Positions 29,482 to 40,595 of a stretch of DNA of 53,572 nt are shown here, piece after piece. A program made the position numbers and the translations under genes. The notes under the pieces are model-generated. The model was not told where the DNA came from. It was given only the letters and a program-made list of their open reading frames with translations, and searched no databases. The DNA lies in the IMG/VR virus record IMGVR_UViG_3300031705_000005, positions 1 to 53,572 of that record; one strand, given 5' to 3'. Source of the DNA: a virus. Every line of letters starts with the position of its first letter. Position 1 is the first letter of the stretch.

Positions 29482-31422
29482 ATGGCAAAAGCAAATAAAA
29501 CGGATATAGTCCAAAAGGATGTATCATTAATCGGTAAAGATTTCGGAGAATTAAGAAAAACATTAATTGATTTTTCAAAGAATTACTTTCCAGAAACTCA
29601 TACTGATTTTAACGAATCATCACCTGGTATGATGTTTATAGAAATGGCATCGTATGTAGGTGATGTTCTTTCATTCTATACCGATGTTCAATTAAGAGAA
29701 TCTCTATTAACTACAGCAGAGGAAAAACCAAATCTATTTAACCTTGCATCCGCATATGGGTATAAACCAAAAAACGTAACACCTGCCGCTACTGTAATGG
29801 ACGTGTTCCAACTAATCCCAGCAATGGGTAGTGGTGATGATGTTAGACCCGATTACTCATACGCAATGACGGTTGATAAAGGGATGCAAATCGGTTCTAC
29901 TGAATTCTCGGATGTTGAGTTCAATACAGTATCTCAAATTAATTTCGGATTTTCATCATCGTTTGAACCAACTGAAGTATCGGTATATCAAATTGATGAA
30001 TCCACTAATGAGCCTGTATATTATCTTTTAAAGAAAAAGGTAAAAGCTTCAAGTGGTAAAACTAAAACAGCAACGTATGAATTTGGTTCTCCAAAAATAT
30101 ACGATAAGATAAAATTAGAAGAACCTAAAATTATCAGAGTAACTTCTATTAAAGATGAAGATGGTGATGTTTGGACTAATGTACCGTTCTTAGCACAGGA
30201 TACTGTGTTTGAGCAAATAGAAAACAACGAAGATAACTCAAATGATATGAGTCAATTCAATAGTGATACTCCATATCTATTATCATTGAATAGAGTTCCA
30301 AAACGATTTATAACTAAATTCGAAGATGAAAAAACAATGGTTATACAATTTGGAGCTGGTATATCATCAAATGCAGATGAGGAAATTATTCCCAATCCAG
30401 ATAATGTGGGTTCATCATTATATAATGTTGTTGGTGATATTGACCAAGGAATTGACCCATCAAATTTCCTATATACTAAAACATACGGAGTTGCTCCATC
30501 AAATACTACACTTACAGTTAAATATTTAATTGGTAATGGTTTAATTGATAATGTACCTGCGAAGGATTTGGTAAATATTTTAGGGGCATCTAAAGAAGTT
30601 GCCAATGAAATTAATTTAGATAAAGATTTATTACGATTTATAAAAGGTTCATTGGCAGTATCAAACCCTGAAGCCGCAATTGGTGGGAGGAGTGAAGAAT
30701 CGATGGATGAAATTCGTAACAACGCAATGGCGTGGTTCGCAGCTCAAAATAGAACGGTTACTAGAGAAGATTATGTAATGAGATGTTACGCATTACCACC
30801 ACAATTTGGTTCGGTAGCAAAAGCATACTTAGCACAAGATTATCAAATGGAAACTAAGAAGAAAGATGGTACAACATTATCAGAAGAGATTCCAAACCCA
30901 TTAGCATTGAATTTATATACAATGGGGTATAATAATCAGAAAAAGGTAGTACCATTAAATAAAGCAACTAAAACTAATCTTAGAAATTACATATCATATT
31001 ACAGAATGTTAACTGATGCAGTTAATATTAAAGATGCACATATTGTTAATTTAGGAATTGATTTTGAAATAACAGTATTACCTGAATATAATTCTAATGA
31101 AGTTCTATTGAGAAGTATAGCAGCATTAAAGGATTATTTTAATATTGACAATTGGAGAATTAATGAACCAATTAATTTATCTAAGGTTTATGTATTATTA
31201 GATAAAGTTGATGGTGTACAGAGTGTACCAAGACCCGATAAAGAGGGTAATGGTGGATTGCAAATATACTGTAAATTTAATGGTAATTATGCACCTAATA
31301 AATATAGTACCAAAAACGCAACTAAGGGTGGTATTATATACCCACCGAAAGACCCATCAATATTTGAAATTAAATTCCCTAATAGTGATATTAGAGGACA
31401 GGTTATTACCCAATCATTCTAA
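29482..31422 (+). CDS. 6: Baseplate wedge protein gp6-like (baseplate J family)
   Basis: 646 residues. N-terminus FPETHTDFNESSPGMMFIEMASYVGDVLSFYTD is typical of gp6/baseplate J proteins. Later comes NAMAWFAAQNRTVTREDYVMRCYALP, the conserved core, and a C-terminal region with LRNYISYYRMLTDAV. It forms the wedge ring of the contractile baseplate with gp25 and gp7. Length is close to T4 gp6. Confidence 0.88.
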   Translation: MAKANKTDIVQKDVSLIGKDFGELRKTLIDFSKNYFPETHTDFNESSPGMMFIEMASYVGDVLSFYTDVQLRESLLTTAEEKPNLFNLASAYGYKPKNVTPAATVMDVFQLIPAMGSGDDVRPDYSYAMTVDKGMQIGSTEFSDVEFNTVSQINFGFSSSFEPTEVSVYQIDESTNEPVYYLLKKKVKASSGKTKTATYEFGSPKIYDKIKLEEPKIIRVTSIKDEDGDVWTNVPFLAQDTVFEQIENNEDNSNDMSQFNSDTPYLLSLNRVPKRFITKFEDEKTMVIQFGAGISSNADEEIIPNPDNVGSSLYNVVGDIDQGIDPSNFLYTKTYGVAPSNTTLTVKYLIGNGLIDNVPAKDLVNILGASKEVANEINLDKDLLRFIKGSLAVSNPEAAIGGRSEESMDEIRNNAMAWFAAQNRTVTREDYVMRCYALPPQFGSVAKAYLAQDYQMETKKKDGTTLSEEIPNPLALNLYTMGYNNQKKVVPLNKATKTNLRNYISYYRMLTDAVNIKDAHIVNLGIDFEITVLPEYNSNEVLLRSIAALKDYFNIDNWRINEPINLSKVYVLLDKVDGVQSVPRPDKEGNGGLQIYCKFNGNYAPNKYSTKNATKGGIIYPPKDPSIFEIKFPNSDIRGQVITQSF

Positions 31423-31433
31423 GGAGATAAATA

Positions 31434-33479
31434 ATGATATATAGAACATACGCACAAAAAGATACTACCATATACGAGGAACGCTCTCGTACAAACCAAA
31501 ATACTGGAGGTGACCAGATATTAGAAGTATCTAAGATATTTAATCCGATTACTAATAACTGGGTTGGTAACAGTCGGATACTTTCTAAATTTGATATAAG
31601 CGCCATATCACAATCAATTGTGAATGGTTCGATATCCGGTAGTGGTGATACTGAATTCTACCTTAACCTAACATCAGTTGAGGAAGTGGAAGTAAATGCT
31701 GAGTATAGCTTGGAGGTATTCCCTATATCACAAAGTTGGGATGGTGGTGTTGGTCAATATAATTACAACCCACACTCGAACGATGGTGCAAGTTGGGTAT
31801 ATAGGACTGGTAATACTAAATGGAACATAACTAATCCGAGTGTATTTAATGAGGTATCCGACCGAGGAGTACCACTCGATGGTATTATTTTATATGAAGG
31901 GTTTGGTACTGTATCGACTGGTTCGGCTTATTTAACCGAGTCAATTAATGATATGGCGGGTAATCCCCCATTTGCGTTTGTACAAGATGATAAATTAATT
32001 ATATCAGCATCGCAATTCTCCGGAACAACATTAGTATTCCCAGCTCAATTAGAAGAAAACAAAACATACGGATTACAATTCCAATTGGATCCAGGTACCT
32101 TTACTGATGTTCAGTTTAGACTTGAAGACCCGACTGGTGTTGTAAAAACTGATGGTGCGTTTGGGAACTATGAAAGTTTTACAATGACACAGCCTGCTAC
32201 TCAATCATTTCAATTAACATCAACAATGAGTGGTGTTCATAAACTTAGATATACATTCTTTGATGCAAATGAAACACTATATCCAACTAAAACTGCATCA
32301 TTTGATGAGGTATATGTATATGAGATAGAGGGTGATACTGTAGCTTGGGAAACGTTCGCATTAAACACTGGTGGATTTGCATTGAAAAATGTTATCAAAA
32401 ACACTAATGGGGTGTTACCAACGATGGCTGTATCTGAATCCAAATTAACATTGGAATCAAGTAATATAGGTGGCGGTGATGCTACATTTAATAAGATATT
32501 AGATTCTACATTAGAATACACAGTAACGACCTTAATTGATAATGGGACATTCCCTGAAATCGGATTTGCTCTATATAATCCATATGGTATAAAGATGAGA
32601 AGTGGGATTACAAACCTCACATCATCATTCACAACACCAACAACACAAAGTATCACATTCACTCCGTTACAATCTGGTAACTATACATTTGCATATACTT
32701 TCTTTGAAAGTGGTTCAATCGTAGGTGGTAGGACTGGTTCGATTGATGATTTTAAAATAACATCATCAGGCTCATTACCAACCGTAGAAACTTCTGCTGC
32801 TGGATATCATCAACAATCGGGTGGTGCAACTTGGTACACATCATCAGTTGATAACACAAATGTATCACAGATATTCAACAAATACACAACCGATTTAAGT
32901 GTAAACGTTACATCATATGTTAATGATTGGATATCGGGTGGTAGACCTAATGATGGGTTCATTGTAAAAAGACCAGCAACCGCAGAGAGTGGTTCAACTC
33001 GATATGGTTCATCTAAATTCTTTTCATCTGAAACGAATACTATTTATGTTCCAACATTGGATGTTCGATGGGATGATTCACAATTCAACACCGGTTCACT
33101 ATTACCATTGGTATCTACTAACATTATAGTATATCCAAAGAACTTATTGGCAGAATATAAAGAAACATCAAAAGCTCGTATAAGAGTGCTTGGTAGAGAG
33201 AGATTCCCACAACGAACTTTCTCATCAACATCTCTATTAACTGATGTAAAATATTTACCACAAACTACTTATTACCAGATAAGGGATGCAGAAACAAATT
33301 TAGTGATAGTTCCATTCGATACAAAATATACCAAAGTGAGTTGTGATGCTGATGGTAATTATTTTGACTTTTGGTTTAACACATTTCAACCTGAACGATT
33401 TTATCAACTTGAATTTAGAGTTGATAATGGAAGTACAAAATCGTATTATGATGGTAACGTATTTAAAGTAGTTAGATAA
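31434..33479 (+). CDS. Large beta-rich virion protein (681 aa)
   Basis: Starts 11 bp after gp6 with an AAGGAG Shine-Dalgarno-like sequence. The N-terminus (DTTIYEERSRTNQNTGGDQILEV) resembles DNRLRE-type beta domains; two internal segments share SFTTPTTQSITFTP/SFTMTQPATQSFQLT patterns, pointing to duplicated beta-sandwiches. Probably a peripheral baseplate or adhesion component. Exact T4 equivalent unclear. Confidence 0.7.
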   Translation: MIYRTYAQKDTTIYEERSRTNQNTGGDQILEVSKIFNPITNNWVGNSRILSKFDISAISQSIVNGSISGSGDTEFYLNLTSVEEVEVNAEYSLEVFPISQSWDGGVGQYNYNPHSNDGASWVYRTGNTKWNITNPSVFNEVSDRGVPLDGIILYEGFGTVSTGSAYLTESINDMAGNPPFAFVQDDKLIISASQFSGTTLVFPAQLEENKTYGLQFQLDPGTFTDVQFRLEDPTGVVKTDGAFGNYESFTMTQPATQSFQLTSTMSGVHKLRYTFFDANETLYPTKTASFDEVYVYEIEGDTVAWETFALNTGGFALKNVIKNTNGVLPTMAVSESKLTLESSNIGGGDATFNKILDSTLEYTVTTLIDNGTFPEIGFALYNPYGIKMRSGITNLTSSFTTPTTQSITFTPLQSGNYTFAYTFFESGSIVGGRTGSIDDFKITSSGSLPTVETSAAGYHQQSGGATWYTSSVDNTNVSQIFNKYTTDLSVNVTSYVNDWISGGRPNDGFIVKRPATAESGSTRYGSSKFFSSETNTIYVPTLDVRWDDSQFNTGSLLPLVSTNIIVYPKNLLAEYKETSKARIRVLGRERFPQRTFSSTSLLTDVKYLPQTTYYQIRDAETNLVIVPFDTKYTKVSCDADGNYFDFWFNTFQPERFYQLEFRVDNGSTKSYYDGNVFKVVR

Positions 33480-34501
33480 TGGCAGAAAAGACAATAGATA
33501 TAGTAGCTGAAAAGCTAGAACGATTGGAGATTAGACGTAACACTTCTAATCAAATAATCTCATATACATTACCTGAAGAAACTCCAATGAGTTATGGGTA
33601 TGTAAAATTAGGGGGACATCGAACCTCATTTGTAATTACCGATTATAATAAGGTGTTACATTCAGCTCCATATATGCTAGTTGAACCGATACCGGAATTG
33701 GAACTTGATATTATACGAAGTTCTCATTTAGCATTAAATAAGTTCGTACCACCAAGCGCTCCATTTGTAGATGATACTGAGCTTGATTTCGAAGATGAAG
33801 ATGGGGTAGAATTCATTGATACATTCAGCGCTAGGTATATGATAGATACATCACACAACACCCCACCAAATGGGAATGTATGGGGGTTATTGAACTTTCC
33901 GAATCTAATTAATAACAACTCAGCTGTAAATCATAACCACGCCGTATATCAAACTTTGAAATTTACAAAAGTGGTATATGGACCAACTCAAGTGACTCCG
34001 GGTAGATATCTAATCACCCCTGAGCTTATTGAATCTGGTCGTGATTTAAAAATGAAATATGTGACTAGCCTTAAAAATCAAAATATAACTGGGAATGTGG
34101 AAAACTCAGTAGGGTTACATCGATTCAGAGCAAGTGGTAATTCAGCCCATATGGGGGAATCGTATGAAACAACCAACGCAACTACTGATTATAAATCAAT
34201 GACATTACAAAGTGATATTGTTATTAAAAATGAAGATATGATTGCATATGATGAGTGGCAATTACAAGGTAAGTCATCAGCACCAACGGGTCAGTTCATA
34301 CGAAGTGAAACGAGTGTTTGGGAAATTGAAGTATCAGATGAGGGTGAGGTATATAATACACAACCCACTAATGTGGTTAGTGAGGCACCCGAAATCACTA
34401 TGAGTGCTGGTTCAAGTGTAGCAGCAAGTAGATATAATACAACATCACATCAATCATCGGAAAATCGAAGAGACGATAGAAGAGATAATAGAAGAGGTTA
34501 A
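33479..34501 (+). CDS. Virion protein, possibly baseplate wedge gp8-like (340 aa)
   Basis: Overlaps the previous stop (TAATG). Mixed beta/alpha sequence without a clear motif and a strikingly basic C-terminus (RRDDRRDNRRG). Its place between the wedge proteins suggests a wedge subunit such as gp8; no sequence signature confirms this. Confidence 0.6.
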   Translation: MAEKTIDIVAEKLERLEIRRNTSNQIISYTLPEETPMSYGYVKLGGHRTSFVITDYNKVLHSAPYMLVEPIPELELDIIRSSHLALNKFVPPSAPFVDDTELDFEDEDGVEFIDTFSARYMIDTSHNTPPNGNVWGLLNFPNLINNNSAVNHNHAVYQTLKFTKVVYGPTQVTPGRYLITPELIESGRDLKMKYVTSLKNQNITGNVENSVGLHRFRASGNSAHMGESYETTNATTDYKSMTLQSDIVIKNEDMIAYDEWQLQGKSSAPTGQFIRSETSVWEIEVSDEGEVYNTQPTNVVSEAPEITMSAGSSVAASRYNTTSHQSSENRRDDRRDNRRG

Positions 34502-34502
34502 T

Positions 34503-37500
34503 ATGGCAATAGATAGATTTGAAAATAAAAATATATTAACGACATCAAAAGTACCAGTTGAACACACTCAAGTGTATTCAAAGAGTGATACAATTCGAAT
34601 GGGTAAAACTACTACATCAATCCCATCGGATGATTTAGTATTTGCTAAGGTTGAGAAGCACGTTTATTCGGGTGATATTTTATTATCATCGACTGAGGAA
34701 TCTTTAAATTGGATACCATCAACTGATACTGAAACTAAATCAACTTATGATATATTAATAAACCCAGAGTATGATGTAAGGTTAGCTGATATACAAAAGG
34801 GTTATTACAGTATTGTATATAATTTTGTTGATACATTAACTGACTTCGTAGATATACATAGGATTTCATCAGACCGAACTGAAATCGAATTATCGGTAGA
34901 TGGTGGTAATTCATTTGGTGATTTATACTCAGCTATAAACCCAACCACACCATTACCTTATAAAGATGAATTGGTTTTAAATTTTGGAGAAAATGAAATA
35001 ATTCCCATAATTGGTATTGATTTTAATAATAATCCTAGAGTAGGTGAAACTGTATCAGATATACCGTATCCAAAAAGTACGGCTGAAAACGGAGTTACTA
35101 CTACATTCTACCCCATAACCAATAATGATGATAACTTTTGGATAGAAGTTAGAGATGCTGTATTATTAGATAGCCCACTTCAACGTGAATCATTTGGTCC
35201 AATGAGTAAGAGGTATATTAAAAATAAAACGGAACGTACTGCTACTGGTCGTGCTGCAAAGTTTAATCTTATAGCAGCCGGTGCTATCCCCGAATTTATG
35301 CAAGAGCATGATACGAACAATGAACCAATATATTATACACCCGGTGATATGGAAGGGCGTGATTGGGATGGTCCAACTGATGGTTATAGAACTAATCAAG
35401 CATATAAAGATACGGCTAAAGTTCGTTACTTCAATCCAACGTTAACTAACACATCTGAACTACAACGAGTTGTGGTTAAACTATATAAGCCATTAAAAGA
35501 TTCACTACATATACACCGACCATCAATAGCACGATTAGTTAGAGATTCGTATATAGAGCGATTATTAGTATATCCATTTGCAGTAGCTGAGGTGACTGAT
35601 AACTTCTCATCTCCAAACTTTAAGATAGATATGGGTAACTATGGTAAATCACAGGGTACGGATTTAAAGACATGGAATACTTTATTAGATACTAACTTAT
35701 CAACATCACAGCAGATTATAGATAAATATGTGAGTTCATCATCAGGTGGTTCAACATTAAATATCGATTATTCAAACTTTACAAACTTTGTTAATTACTC
35801 ATCGGCCGTAGAGCGAGTTAATAATTTAAAATATAAATTAGAACTAATAGAATCGTATGAGAAGAGAATTAATACACTTAACCATACATCAGGTTCTGAA
35901 GCGCTAACTAACATATCACAATCATTAAATAGAAAATCAAATGTAATAAGTGGTTTTGATGGATGGGAAAAGTGGATGTACTATGAATCGACTGGTTCGT
36001 TATATACACATTATAGTTCATCTGCATATACAATGGAGCCGTGGCCTAAATACCAAGAATACCCTAACATAAATTATAGTGTAACAGCATCACAAGCTAT
36101 AACTCATTATAATGGGTTGATTGATTCGGCTAGTATATTTGATGCATTTAATGATGCTCGTTTAACAAAAATGATTCCTGCTGCAATTGTAGAGGACCCG
36201 CAGAATAGTGATTATGTTTTATTTATTGATATGATAGGACATCATTATGATATAACTTGGAGTTATATTAACTCATTAACTACCCTTAACGAACGTGAGG
36301 AGCATCCATATGATGGTATGCCGAATGAGATGTTATATGAAGTTGCATCAAGTATGGGTTGGAAATTAACTCAAAGTAAAGACCGTTCTGAATTATGGAA
36401 TTATGGGGTGGGTACTGATAAGTTTGGTAACTACATTCAAAGTGGAAGCTTACCTACTAAATCACATGAACAGTATAATAATGAAATTTGGAGAAGGATT
36501 GTAAACAACATCCCGTATCTATTGAAATCAAAAGGTTCTGCTAGAGCAGTAAAGGCATTAATTGCAACGTATGGTATCCCACAAACATTTCTATCGATTA
36601 GAGAGTATGGTGGTCCGATGGTTGATGATGTTAGACCGATATGGGAACATGATAAGTTTGTATATCATTTAAGATTTGATACTGATAACTACATTACGGC
36701 ACCTTGGGGTAAGATAAATGATATTGACCCTGAAACGTATAATAATCGTGAACCTAATCCAATTGATACGTTGGAATTACAATTTCAACAAAATGAGTTA
36801 AGTAGAACCACATCAGTATTACATAAGGGTGATGACTTTGCAGTTACATTAGAACCATCTGGAAGTAAAGTTGGTAGAGGTAATATTCATATGTACCTTA
36901 GTGGTAGTGCTGGGTATAAATCAGCATCTATATTAGATGTACCTATCTTTGATAGACAAATGAGTACTCTATTAGTACAACGTGAAGTATCTGTAGATGA
37001 TATCACTAAAGATAATACATATAAATTACAGTACAGACGAAATCGAAAGGATGTTATTACTATATCCAAATCAGCTAGTATTGATATCGATGGTTCAACT
37101 GAATCATCATACAATGCTGCGTGGACTGGTAGTGGGGTTCTTAATATAGGTAAAGCTGTACCAGCCTCATTAATCCCACATTGGGGTTCAGCAAATACAT
37201 TAAGTGGTTCTATACAAGAGATTCGTTATTGGGCAAATCCATTAAAAGATATCGTTGTTGATGAGCATACCTTATCGAGAGAAACGTATCATGGTAACTC
37301 AGCAACCTCATCTTACTTCGATTTAAAATTTAGATTCATTCCAGATTCTCAACTTAAAAATGTAATACACTCATATGATGGTATTGTATCTCAACACCCA
37401 AATAGGAAAATAACTACATTAGAGGATGGTATCACGATACTATCAGCATCTCTTTTCAATTTTGAGCCGGATGATTTAAGAGGAGTTACTGAGGAGTACT

Positions 37501-39203
37501 ATACAAAAGTACCATCGGCTGGAGCTAACAATATTATGAATAATAAAGTTAGACTTGAAGCGAGTGAATTAACTGGGATATTAGACCCCGAACATAAAAA
37601 GGAAAAATCCAAATATGATTCAGCACCCGTTGATTCAAATCAAGTTGGTGTATATCTATCTGCTACAAAAATGTATAATGAAGATATCTACAATCATACT
37701 GGGTATTTTGAAATAGATGATTATATTGGCGACCCGGACAGACGAAAGGGATACACCGAACAGAACGAGGATTTAGACCACGTTCGTAGACAGGTATTTA
37801 AAAAATATAGTTCTAGGAATTTAATCAATACTGTAATTGATACACTATCGAAATATGACTTTTCGGTGTTTGAACAGATTAGACAAACTATGCCCGCTAG
37901 AGTTGATTACAATTCGGGTATCTTAATTGAACCACATATATTAGAACGACCTAAAGAAAAATCACAAACTAACTTAGGATACACAAATCCACAGTATAGT
38001 ACTGTTATTACGCCGGAAATGCCAATATCAAGTGTATTCATACAACATGAGGCTGTGATACCAACTCCATACAGCCAATCAGCTGATTATATATTACATG
38101 AGGGTAAAATTCTACCAGCATACAGTCAAAGTGCTGAGTATATTAATCATAACGCTAACATATCGTTAATCGATAAGGCTTATGTTATAAACGCATCAGT
38201 ACATGATTATACTTCGAGTATTAGTACAATCCCACTAAACGCAATAACATCTAATAGAGTTGATTTAGAAAGCATGGGTAACCCAATTGTTAGGTCGATG
38301 TATGACGCATCTGTATATCAATATACTATATTAACACCATCGGCTAGCGCTGATGTTGGTTATGGTATTGGGTGGAACACTGGTTCAAATGGATATTGGA
38401 ACTACAACGCTATTGCAACATCCGTTGTGGATAGTAAAAAATCAAAGTACGGTATGAAGCCTGTTTATTTCTATAGTACAGCAGCATCGGCATCGTTACG
38501 ATTGAGTAGCTCATCATCATTAGTACCATCGGATACTTCAACTGATGAATTATCATTAGCATCAGCTAATCTTAGATTCAATGGGTGTAAAATGACATCC
38601 GATTCGTTAACATCAAATTCACCGGATACCCCGGATGGGCGTGGTGTAATTGAATTATTCACAGCAGACCCTAGTGTATTAATTTACACATCACAGACTG
38701 GTGATAAGGGTAATTTAAATGTGGATTCTAAAACAAATATATCTACAGTAGATTTAAAAGAACTGTATGTATGGAAATATATTGTATATGAGCTTAGAAA
38801 GGAGTATGATATTGAAGTAAGAGCATTTAGACGTAAATTGGCAAAGCTAATAGAAATTGAAAATGCTAGACATGATGAATTTTTAGTTCGAATTAAAAAA
38901 GAACAGTTTAGAGGTGATAAAGAAGAACGAAGGCGAGCTGAATTTGATATAATCAATAAACCACAATTCACAGGTGGGGTAAAACCACTTCCAATGAGTG
39001 AGGATATATTAACTACAGAGGATGAAATGAATATATCCATAGAGAATGATAAAATGCGTGATGCTAATGATCGTGGTTTAAATCCCGATGATATCAGAAC
39101 CGTTAAGCGTGATACGTTTAATCATAGTGTAAGGAATTCTCGCCGAACTGATGGTAGAAAAGAAAATGATGATAGTGATAACCACAAACCACTTAGTAGA
39201 TAA
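34503..39203 (+). CDS. Giant baseplate wedge-like protein (1566 aa)
   Basis: The longest complete gene here. N-terminal ~450 residues mixed, then SGFDGWEKWMYYE, NNIPYLLKSKGSARAVKALI and a middle beta-rich region; the C-terminal 200 residues are charged and helical (EVRAFRRKLAKLIEIENARHD). By order (gp25, gp6, then the largest protein) it may take the place of T4 gp7 although it is much longer; similar large proteins occur in marine T4-like phages. Assignment is inference. Confidence 0.68.
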   Translation: MAIDRFENKNILTTSKVPVEHTQVYSKSDTIRMGKTTTSIPSDDLVFAKVEKHVYSGDILLSSTEESLNWIPSTDTETKSTYDILINPEYDVRLADIQKGYYSIVYNFVDTLTDFVDIHRISSDRTEIELSVDGGNSFGDLYSAINPTTPLPYKDELVLNFGENEIIPIIGIDFNNNPRVGETVSDIPYPKSTAENGVTTTFYPITNNDDNFWIEVRDAVLLDSPLQRESFGPMSKRYIKNKTERTATGRAAKFNLIAAGAIPEFMQEHDTNNEPIYYTPGDMEGRDWDGPTDGYRTNQAYKDTAKVRYFNPTLTNTSELQRVVVKLYKPLKDSLHIHRPSIARLVRDSYIERLLVYPFAVAEVTDNFSSPNFKIDMGNYGKSQGTDLKTWNTLLDTNLSTSQQIIDKYVSSSSGGSTLNIDYSNFTNFVNYSSAVERVNNLKYKLELIESYEKRINTLNHTSGSEALTNISQSLNRKSNVISGFDGWEKWMYYESTGSLYTHYSSSAYTMEPWPKYQEYPNINYSVTASQAITHYNGLIDSASIFDAFNDARLTKMIPAAIVEDPQNSDYVLFIDMIGHHYDITWSYINSLTTLNEREEHPYDGMPNEMLYEVASSMGWKLTQSKDRSELWNYGVGTDKFGNYIQSGSLPTKSHEQYNNEIWRRIVNNIPYLLKSKGSARAVKALIATYGIPQTFLSIREYGGPMVDDVRPIWEHDKFVYHLRFDTDNYITAPWGKINDIDPETYNNREPNPIDTLELQFQQNELSRTTSVLHKGDDFAVTLEPSGSKVGRGNIHMYLSGSAGYKSASILDVPIFDRQMSTLLVQREVSVDDITKDNTYKLQYRRNRKDVITISKSASIDIDGSTESSYNAAWTGSGVLNIGKAVPASLIPHWGSANTLSGSIQEIRYWANPLKDIVVDEHTLSRETYHGNSATSSYFDLKFRFIPDSQLKNVIHSYDGIVSQHPNRKITTLEDGITILSASLFNFEPDDLRGVTEEYYTKVPSAGANNIMNNKVRLEASELTGILDPEHKKEKSKYDSAPVDSNQVGVYLSATKMYNEDIYNHTGYFEIDDYIGDPDRRKGYTEQNEDLDHVRRQVFKKYSSRNLINTVIDTLSKYDFSVFEQIRQTMPARVDYNSGILIEPHILERPKEKSQTNLGYTNPQYSTVITPEMPISSVFIQHEAVIPTPYSQSADYILHEGKILPAYSQSAEYINHNANISLIDKAYVINASVHDYTSSISTIPLNAITSNRVDLESMGNPIVRSMYDASVYQYTILTPSASADVGYGIGWNTGSNGYWNYNAIATSVVDSKKSKYGMKPVYFYSTAASASLRLSSSSSLVPSDTSTDELSLASANLRFNGCKMTSDSLTSNSPDTPDGRGVIELFTADPSVLIYTSQTGDKGNLNVDSKTNISTVDLKELYVWKYIVYELRKEYDIEVRAFRRKLAKLIEIENARHDEFLVRIKKEQFRGDKEERRRAEFDIINKPQFTGGVKPLPMSEDILTTEDEMNISIENDKMRDANDRGLNPDDIRTVKRDTFNHSVRNSRRTDGRKENDDSDNHKPLSR

Positions 39204-39214
39204 TAATTATTTCC

Positions 39215-39224
39215 AATATTTATA
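39215..39224 (+). promoter_or_regulatory. Late-promoter-like motif AATATTTATA
   Basis: Identical to the 28479 block; ATG 39228 follows after 3 bp, so a start here would give a leaderless transcript if this is a promoter. Confidence 0.35.
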
Positions 39225-39227
39225 GAT

Positions 39228-40433
39228 ATGGCAAGAAGCAATAGTAGAGGTAATGGCAGAATTAGTAGTAACTCACGTAATAAGCGTAATGTTACTACTA
39301 AACAGAGTGCTGTAGTTAATGATAATATCAGTTTGGTTAAACCACAACGTGATGTTGTAACTGAGTATTTAGAAGAAGCATATTCAAAGCCTTTAATTAA
39401 AATTAAAAACGAACATCAAACTGAGGATATTAAATTAGCTGATATTATAAAACCAGCCGAACCTATAGTGGATACTGGTATTGTAATTAAAGACAATATA
39501 ATAGTGGATGATTCGGATAAAACCAAGTTAGATGATTTAATCAAAATATTATCAACTGAGGTAACGCCAGACCCATCACCACCAAAGGTTATTCGTGTAT
39601 TTGGTTATTCTGATGAAGAAGCTGAACGTATCTTTAAGGAAGAGGAAAAGCGAAGGTTAATAGAGGCTGAACGTAAGTTGGACTATGAGAGAGCTATTAC
39701 TGATGAAAATGTACGACATTCTTTATTTTTAGAGAAAATCGAACTAATGCAGTTAGAATTCAATATACACCTTCAGAAAACATACCCATGGTTTGTGGCT
39801 GAGCGTACTATTAAAACTATCGATATTGATAGGAAGGTAGAAGAAGTAGAAAAGCGAAAGAAGGAAAATAAGGCTCAGCAAATTATAATTCAAAAATTAA
39901 AGATTGAACGATTGGCTAATGAGAAGAAGCGAAAGCAGAAAGAGTTGGGGTTACAATTAAATAAATTAGATGAGAATGAAATTCAATCTTTTTTCGAAGA
40001 GGATATACTTATAGAACATAGAGTAAAACATGCTGAGAATGAAGAGTTAGATGGCCTTACTAAAGTTGAGAGGTCAATCAAAGAAATGAAGGAAATGGAA
40101 CTACGATTGGGTCGACCTATAATTCCACATAGGGATATAGTTGAGAGTGATGAATCCGATTTCGATGTGAATTCAATAACAACTTCAGATGATATACTTA
40201 TACGACCTTCTAATAGAATTGAGTTAGCAAATGATGATATCAAAAAGGAGCTCATATTTACGGATTTAAGGGAACGGTTGAATGCTAATAACACCGAATC
40301 TGATTACATTTTACTAAAAGAAAGTGGTGTATCGGTTAGAGAGCTTGAGATGATGAAAGTTCAATTAACATCCGATGAAGTTCAATTACAATTAATGGAA
40401 CGAGCTGGTGTATCGATGGATAGGCTTAGCTGA
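39228..40433 (+). CDS. Coiled-coil virion-module protein (401 aa)
   Basis: Basic N-terminus (RSNSRGNGRISSNSRNKRN), long Lys/Glu/Arg helices from about 130 to 260 predicted as coiled coil (EEEKRRLIEAERKLDYERA), and an acidic-rich C-terminal half. Could be a scaffold, tape-like or assembly protein. No family recognised. Followed by a 160-nt AT-rich gap. Confidence 0.65.
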   Translation: MARSNSRGNGRISSNSRNKRNVTTKQSAVVNDNISLVKPQRDVVTEYLEEAYSKPLIKIKNEHQTEDIKLADIIKPAEPIVDTGIVIKDNIIVDDSDKTKLDDLIKILSTEVTPDPSPPKVIRVFGYSDEEAERIFKEEEKRRLIEAERKLDYERAITDENVRHSLFLEKIELMQLEFNIHLQKTYPWFVAERTIKTIDIDRKVEEVEKRKKENKAQQIIIQKLKIERLANEKKRKQKELGLQLNKLDENEIQSFFEEDILIEHRVKHAENEELDGLTKVERSIKEMKEMELRLGRPIIPHRDIVESDESDFDVNSITTSDDILIRPSNRIELANDDIKKELIFTDLRERLNANNTESDYILLKESGVSVRELEMMKVQLTSDEVQLQLMERAGVSMDRLS

Positions 40434-40552
40434 TTATTACATAGGTAATGGTAAAATAATTAAGATTTATATTAAATACAACACAAACTAAAAAAGTTTT
40501 TATCTTTAAAGGAAGGTAAATTCTAAAAAATTAACTTAAAAAGATTTATTCT

Positions 40553-40562
40553 CATATTTATT
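40553..40562 (+). promoter_or_regulatory. Late-promoter-like motif CATATTTATT
   Basis: In the gap before ATG 40596. A second candidate, AAGTTTTTATCTTTA at 40495-40509, shares the AAAAGTTTTTA lead-in of the 28479 site. Neither has a -33 box at 20 bp. Confidence 0.35.
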
Positions 40563-40595
40563 ATTAGAATAAAATTGTAAACAGAGAAACACATT

